58,395 nucleotides of DNA, from positions 1 through 58,395 of the forward strand of contig QEUQ01000008.1 of NCBI GenBank assembly GCA_003577105.1, written 5' to 3'. Source of the DNA: Acidobacteriota bacterium. GTDB taxonomy: Bacteria > Actinomycetota > Acidimicrobiia > ATN3. The position numbers and the translations under genes are program-made. The notes under the pieces are model-generated. The model was given only the letters and a program-made list of their open reading frames with translations. It made no database searches and had not been told where the DNA came from. Positions 54,764 to 58,395 of this stretch are shown one piece after another (within the stretch, counting starts at the first letter, position 1; every line of letters starts with the position of its first letter).

Positions 54764-54772
54764 CTATCCACA
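54764..54772 (+). promoter_or_regulatory. DnaA box CTATCCACA overlapping the dnaA stop codon
   Basis: One mismatch from TTATCCACA; the first three bases are the complement of the dnaA TAG stop. Confidence 0.5.
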
Positions 54773-56152
54773 GCTCCTCACCATGGCGGTAATGTCGTTG
54801 ACTTGGTTCAGGGTCTTGCGCTTCTGCTTCATCTGGTCGTTGATCTTACGCACGGCATGGAGCACAGTCGTGTGGTCTTTACCACCAAAGGCTTCACCAA
54901 TAGCGGGTAGTGATAAGTCCGTGAGCTCCCTGCAGATGTACATGGCAACTTGGCGCGCATCCACCAGGGGCCTAAGGCGTTTACTGCTCAACAACTGCTC
55001 AGAAGTGAGATTGAAGTACTCGGCGGTGGCGTCGATGATTGTCTGCGCCGTAATAGGGCGAGCTTCTTCAAATAGGTGCCCCTGGAGCTCAGCTTCGGCG
55101 AGGTCAGTAGTGATCGGAATGCCGTCAAGAGACGCATAGGCAACGACGCGATTCAACGCGCCTTCTAGCTCTCGAATGTTGTCGCGGCACTTCGAAGCGA
55201 TGAGCGCGAGCACATCGTCAGGCACCGCGACCCGCTCAGCGTCGGCACGCCTGCGAAGAATTGCAATTCTTGTTTCGAGATCGGGTGCTTGGATGTCGGT
55301 AATGAGACCCCAAGAGAGGCGCGAGCGGAGCCGGTCCTCAAGCGACCCAAGCTGCCCAGGCGGCTGATCGCTCGAGAAGGCCATCTGCTTATGGTTGTTG
55401 TGGAGCTCGTTGAAAGTGTGAAAGAACTCTTCTTGGGTGCGCTCACTATTACCGAGGAACTGAATGTCATCGACGAGCAGCACGTCGACGGAGCGGTAGC
55501 GGGCTTTGAACTGCGGGGTCCGGTCATAACGAATGGCCGTAATGAAGTCGTTGATAAAAGTTTCGCTGGTGACATATTCAACGCGCTTGCGCGGGTAGAG
55601 CTTCTTGACAGCGTTACCTATGGCGTTCAGGAGGTGCGTCTTGCCGAGGCCGGCATCGCCGTGAAGAAACAGGGGATTGTAAACCTGAGCTGGTTGTTCG
55701 GCAACGGCACGGGCGGCGTGATGCGCTAGGCGATTGCTCTCGCCGATAACGAAATTCTCGAATGTGTACTTCGGCGCAAGGCCGTCGTCCGTCGGGAAGA
55801 AATCAGGCTCTTCATCTCGCGCCGGCTCAGAGGTCACCCGGACTGGAGGCTCGACAACAGCAACAGGGGCCTCCGATGCCGGCGGCATGTCGGGGTCAAC
55901 GACCAACCGCAGAGCGACGGGCTCGCCGAGCATGTCGTTCAGGACCTCCACGACGGGGTCGTACAAATCACCTTCAATCCGATTTCGAACGAACGAGTTC
56001 GGAACCGCGAGGGTAAGCGTGCCGCCCTCAAGGGACACGGGCCTTGTAGGCGAAAGCCATGCCTTGTAGGTGGCATCGGAGGTCGCCGAAATCAGCCGTT
56101 CGGCAGATCCGGCCCAAAGGGCCTGGGCAGAGAGGGGCGGAGAATCAGACAA
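54764..56152 (-). CDS. dnaA: chromosomal replication initiator DnaA
   Basis: 462 residues from TTG 56152, chosen because GGGGAG lies six bases upstream. The frame extends 12 codons further to a GTG at 56188, but that would place DnaA box 56169-56177 inside the gene. Domain I (ALWAGSAERLISATSDATYKAWL), acidic linker, AAA+ with Walker A GDAGLGKTH and Walker B LLVDDIQFLG, and domain IV with the box-reading signature GGKDHTTVLHAVRKI. It is the leftmost-reading gene next to the rightward rpmH set. Confidence 0.96.
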   Translation of the reverse strand: MSDSPPLSAQALWAGSAERLISATSDATYKAWLSPTRPVSLEGGTLTLAVPNSFVRNRIEGDLYDPVVEVLNDMLGEPVALRLVVDPDMPPASEAPVAVVEPPVRVTSEPARDEEPDFFPTDDGLAPKYTFENFVIGESNRLAHHAARAVAEQPAQVYNPLFLHGDAGLGKTHLLNAIGNAVKKLYPRKRVEYVTSETFINDFITAIRYDRTPQFKARYRSVDVLLVDDIQFLGNSERTQEEFFHTFNELHNNHKQMAFSSDQPPGQLGSLEDRLRSRLSWGLITDIQAPDLETRIAILRRRADAERVAVPDDVLALIASKCRDNIRELEGALNRVVAYASLDGIPITTDLAEAELQGHLFEEARPITAQTIIDATAEYFNLTSEQLLSSKRLRPLVDARQVAMYICRELTDLSLPAIGEAFGGKDHTTVLHAVRKINDQMKQKRKTLNQVNDITAMVRSCG

Positions 56153-56168
56153 TGGGCACTCCCCAACG

Positions 56169-56177
56169 TTGTCCACA
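56169..56177 (+). promoter_or_regulatory. DnaA box TTGTCCACA
   Basis: Perfect actinobacterial box just upstream of the proposed dnaA start; suits autoregulation of dnaA. Confidence 0.7.
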
Positions 56178-56180
56178 GCC

Positions 56181-56189
56181 ATACCCACA
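56181..56189 (+). promoter_or_regulatory. weak DnaA box ATACCCACA
   Basis: Two mismatches to TTATCCACA-type consensus, between two better boxes and same orientation as the first. Confidence 0.35.
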
Positions 56190-56193
56190 AGCC

Positions 56194-56202
56194 TGTGGAT
56201 AG
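56194..56202 (-). promoter_or_regulatory. DnaA box CTATCCACA (minus strand)
   Basis: TGTGGATAG on the plus strand; one mismatch to TTATCCACA. Faces the TTGTCCACA box 16 bp away. Confidence 0.6.
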
Positions 56203-56269
56203 GCGCGATGGCGCGACAGTAAGGACGCAGGTCCGGCGAGAAGTACCGCCTCGGGCGCCGCCGTAACTA

Positions 56270-56302
56270 CCGCCGCCGAAGCGCCGCCGAAGCGCCGCCG
56301 AA
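56270..56302. repeat. three tandem 11-bp repeats GCGCCGCCGAA
   Basis: Two exact copies (56281-56291, 56292-56302) and one with a first-base change (56270-56280). One helical turn per unit, between dnaA and rpmH. Confidence 0.85.
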
Positions 56303-56563
56303 GCAAAGCGAGCAGCCCTGCCCGAGAAGGGGGGAAGTCCCCAGGCGCCCATGGCACCGTGGGTGTCGCCGAGTATAGCAATGCCTCCGAGGGCGTCAAA
56401 TGGGTCGCATCTAGCAGGCAATTGTTGGGAAGAAATGCCGCCAGCTCACCCCCCTGCGACGTGAATGCTCCCTTGACCGGAGGGTTCCCGGGCACCTAGG
56501 GTTACCCCACCTCGCGCCAAAAATGACGGCGCCAAGGCTTGCCGCCGCATAAGAAGACTTGGC

Positions 56564-56581
56564 GGCCTGGTGGGCCAGGCC
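56564..56581 (+). other. hairpin in the rpmH leader (GGCCTGG-TGGG-CCAGGCC)
   Basis: Perfect 7-bp stem with a four-base loop, 42 bases before the rpmH start. A second pairing GCCAAG/CTTGGC (56531-56536 with 56558-56563) lies just upstream. Could be a leader structure controlling rpmH. Confidence 0.5.
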
Positions 56582-56623
56582 GGTAAGCGACGGCGCCAGA
56601 CGACTAACGAAAGAAGCGCTTGA

Positions 56624-56758
56624 GTGAAAAGGACCTATCAGCCAAACACCCGGCGCCGGAAGAAGAAGCACGGATTCCGAAGGCGGATGCGTACTCGTTC
56701 GGGGCAGGCCATAATCGCCAGACGCCGGAAGAAGGGGCGCAGCCGAATTTCTGCCTAG
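56624..56758 (+). CDS. rpmH: 50S ribosomal protein L34
   Basis: 44 residues, almost all Arg/Lys: begins [20 protein letters not shown] and contains RMRTRSG. GTG start at 56624, with AAAGAAG seven bases upstream. The stop TAG shares its G with a GTG that may start rnpA (TAGTG). The gene lies wholly within a second open frame that begins at TTG 56620 and continues into rnpA. Confidence 0.95.
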   Translation: MKRTYQPNTRRRKKKHGFRRRMRTRSGQAIIARRRKKGRSRISA

Positions 56759-57120
56759 TGCAGACGAGCCGGCCGGGGCGACTGCGCCTGAAGGCAGACA
56801 TCGATAGAGTTGTGCGCTCGGGCGCTCGCCTGAAGGGGAATCACTTGCAGGTGGCCGCGCTCGAGACCGGCGACACCCCACCGCTGATGGCCCTCGCTGT
56901 GGGGCGGATGGCCGGAGGAGCGGTGGTCCGGAATCGGATCAAGCGGAGGTTGCGCGCGGCGGCTGCCGAGTGTGAACTAGCCGAGGGGTTCGCTTATGTT
57001 GTTTGGGGGGACTCCGAAGTAGAACGGATGGACTATTGGGAATTGCTGGAAGCGCTACAGTCGCTGACTCGGCGCGCAGCAAAGAAGGCGGAAAAGACGA
57101 AAAGCCCTGGTCACCACTAG
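56758..57120 (+). CDS. rnpA: ribonuclease P protein component
   Basis: 120 residues from GTG 56758, overlapping the rpmH stop by one base. RNase P protein core: [20 protein letters not shown], then [20 protein letters not shown] (the RNR motif that binds the RNA subunit). The same frame is open back to TTG 56620, giving a 166-residue version that would encode L34 inside it out of frame. Which start is used cannot be decided; the core is complete either way. Confidence 0.93.
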   Translation: MQTSRPGRLRLKADIDRVVRSGARLKGNHLQVAALETGDTPPLMALAVGRMAGGAVVRNRIKRRLRAAAAECELAEGFAYVVWGDSEVERMDYWELLEALQSLTRRAAKKAEKTKSPGHH

Positions 57121-57335
57121 CGTGGTTGGCGATCGGGCTAATTCGTCTGTACCAAATGACGCTAAGCAAGCTGATTGGCGCCCAGTGCCGATACATGCCG
57201 TCGTGCTCGCAGTACACGTTAGAGGCGATACGCAGGTTTGGTTTCTTCAGGGGCGGCTGGATGGGCGCGAGGCGGATCGGCAGATGCCACCCGTGGGCCG
57301 ACGGCGGCCATGATCCGGTACCGGAGCGCCGATGA
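57003..57335 (+). CDS. yidD: YidD membrane-protein insertion efficiency factor
   Basis: Core is [33 protein letters not shown]...RIGRCHPW, the haemolytic-domain signature with PSCSxY and CHP. YidD aids YidC-dependent insertion. The start is unclear: TTG 57003 gives 110 residues overlapping rnpA by 118 bases; TTG 57036 or TTG 57126 (six bases after rnpA) give 99 or 69 residues, and the last still covers the whole domain. The stop overlaps the yidC ATG (ATGA). Confidence 0.88.
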   Translation: MGGLRSRTDGLLGIAGSATVADSARSKEGGKDEKPWSPLAWLAIGLIRLYQMTLSKLIGAQCRYMPSCSQYTLEAIRRFGFFRGGWMGARRIGRCHPWADGGHDPVPERR

Positions 57336-58395
57336 ACCAGATTATTGAACTAATCGTTCAAGGGTTTAAGGCAGACATGGCTGCCGGAAATCCATTTGCT
57401 GCAATCTTGGGAGTCCTGCTCCGAACGCTTGGCGGAGTGCTTTCGGGAATCTACACGGTAATTCCGAGCTACGCGATCGCAATTGCCCTGCTCACGCTGC
57501 TTGTCAGGGCGCCACTTTGGCCGCTGACCGCGAAGCAGACTAAGTCCATGGCGGACCTTCAGAAGATCCAGCCGGAAATCCAAGAACTCAAGAAGAAGTA
57601 CAAGGACGATCGCGTCAAGCTCAACGAGGAGCTGATGTCGCTCTATCAGGAGCGAAAGATCAACCCCCTCGGGAGCTGTCTGCCGATTTTGATTCAGGGC
57701 CCGGTGCTGTTCATCTTGTGGCGAGTTCTCGGCGTCGCGTGGGGCGCGCCGAGCACCAAACCATTTAGCGGCGCCGTGACGAACTTCTGCACAAATGAAC
57801 TCGGCCAGCCATCCCAATGTGTTACCGGAACAGCATTTCTACCGGTTGACAGCTCCCTGTTTAGGGCACTTCAAGGTCACAACGTGTCGTTTTTTGGTAT
57901 CGACCTCACCAAGCCGGGAAGCGGACAGACTGGACTCGGCTGGGTCATGTTCGTCGTGCTAATCATCGCAGTGATGGCGACAATGTGGTACCAGCAAAGG
58001 CAGATGCAGAAGAAGACAGGAGCGGCAAACCCGCAAATGAAGGCTGTCGGGCAGATCATGCCGCTCTTCTTCGGGCTACTCACGTATCAACTTGCGGGTG
58101 GCCTGGGCATCTACTTCGTGGTTGGCAACTTGTTTCAAATCGGGCAGCAAGAGGTCCTGCTTCGGCGCATGGAGAAGACCCCCGACGGAGGCGCAAAGGG
58201 CGAGCCCGATGACAGGAAACAGAAGACCGGGGGCTTCATGGCGGCCCTGCGGGAGAAGCAGCAGGCCCAGCTCGAGTCGTTGCGGGCCAAGTCAGATGGA
58301 TCTTCCATCGCTAAGACGGCGGGAACAAGTGGTGACCAAACATCAAAAAAGGCCGCTGGCAGAGACAAGCAAAGCCCGCGAGAAGGCAACGAAGC
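57332..58395 (+). CDS. yidC: YidC/Oxa1 membrane protein insertase, 3' end outside window
   Basis: Reads from ATG 57332 to the window edge (354 codons) without a stop. It opens with a short N-terminus as in Gram-positive YidC. The conserved hydrophilic-groove Arg is R59 ([10 protein letters not shown]), followed by the cytoplasmic coiled loop ([20 protein letters not shown]), [20 protein letters not shown] (family signature), and later helices. The visible C-terminal tail is long and Lys/Gln/Gly-rich. Confidence 0.95.
   Translation, partial: MNQIIELIVQGFKADMAAGNPFAAILGVLLRTLGGVLSGIYTVIPSYAIAIALLTLLVRAPLWPLTAKQTKSMADLQKIQPEIQELKKKYKDDRVKLNEELMSLYQERKINPLGSCLPILIQGPVLFILWRVLGVAWGAPSTKPFSGAVTNFCTNELGQPSQCVTGTAFLPVDSSLFRALQGHNVSFFGIDLTKPGSGQTGLGWVMFVVLIIAVMATMWYQQRQMQKKTGAANPQMKAVGQIMPLFFGLLTYQLAGGLGIYFVVGNLFQIGQQEVLLRRMEKTPDGGAKGEPDDRKQKTGGFMAALREKQQAQLESLRAKSDGSSIAKTAGTSGDQTSKKAAGRDKQSPREGNE

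Larger units (their letters stand above)
56153..56623. other. dnaA-rpmH intergenic region: divergent promoters and DnaA boxes
   Basis: 471 bp with no supported gene. Near dnaA it holds a cluster of DnaA-box-like sites (56169-56202). In the middle is an 11-bp tandem repeat (56270-56302), and near rpmH two hairpins. It carries the promoters of dnaA and rpmH and may be the origin or part of a bipartite origin. Confidence 0.65.

Noticed and set aside
56411-56881. 156-codon leftward frame across the dnaA-rpmH gap and rpmH
   Set aside because: Antisense to rpmH and rnpA with no domain; typical GC-rich shadow frame.

Overview
The window is a high-GC (about 60% by eye), gene-dense stretch of an actinobacterial (Actinomycetota) chromosome that runs into the replication-origin gene cluster at its right end. 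The call rests on the order gyrA-gyrB-dciA(DUF721)-recF-dnaN-dnaA | rpmH-rnpA-yidD-yidC, a DUF3566 gene near gyrA, a MutT1-type Nudix+phosphatase fusion, DUF4436, GatCAB, and frequent GTG/TTG starts. I cannot fix the class. There are no rRNA genes; six single tRNA genes are present (Lys-TTT, Phe-GAA, Asp-GTC, Glu-TTC, Ala-TGC, Ile-GAT).

Layout. 1-5019 (minus strand): a probable operon of a zinc-ribbon/class III cyclase/AAA/TPR signalling protein, a PII-like DUF190 protein, a GNAT acetyltransferase and a truncated membrane protein. 5086-10825: MFS transporter, transaldolase, membrane protein, CMD-family protein and an FG-GAP/ASPIC lipoprotein. 10752-13153: a decayed accessory patch between two 75-bp direct repeats copied from the 3' end of the ASPIC gene. 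It holds an MntA-type antitoxin with a truncated HepT toxin, an IS481-type transposase remnant and a tRNA 3'-end remnant; a VapB antitoxin with a frameshifted VapC follows it. 13160-20941: tRNA-Lys, gatCAB, two envelope proteins, ilvD and two tandem chagasin-like lipoproteins. 20815-25333: a heme/flavin extracytosolic redox operon (ApbE, ferric-reductase-like membrane protein, two small envelope proteins), divergent from an OmpR/HisKA two-component system. 25385-28446: molybdate operon (TOBE regulator, modA, modB, modC).

28614-46564: mostly housekeeping and unlinked genes: two-domain enzymes, a CBS pair, a GH51-like protein that appears catalytically dead, ppk, MutT1-like protein, MarR regulator, single-domain response regulator, ApgM, and a TadG-like/VanY peptidase fusion. 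The tRNAs lie among these, and a pair of perfect DnaA boxes sits far from the origin at 31892-31954.

46706-58395: origin region. Genes left of dnaA run leftward and genes right of it run rightward, as expected for divergent replichores. DnaA-box-like sites occur in both the dnaN-dnaA and dnaA-rpmH gaps. The rpmH/rnpA pair is the most striking locus: rpmH lies inside an open frame continuous with rnpA that begins at a TTG four bases upstream of the rpmH start, the same geometry known from Thermus. Genes overlap often, both head-to-tail (ATGA/GTGA/TAGTG junctions) and tail-to-tail on opposite strands (up to 127 bp), so the genome is compact.
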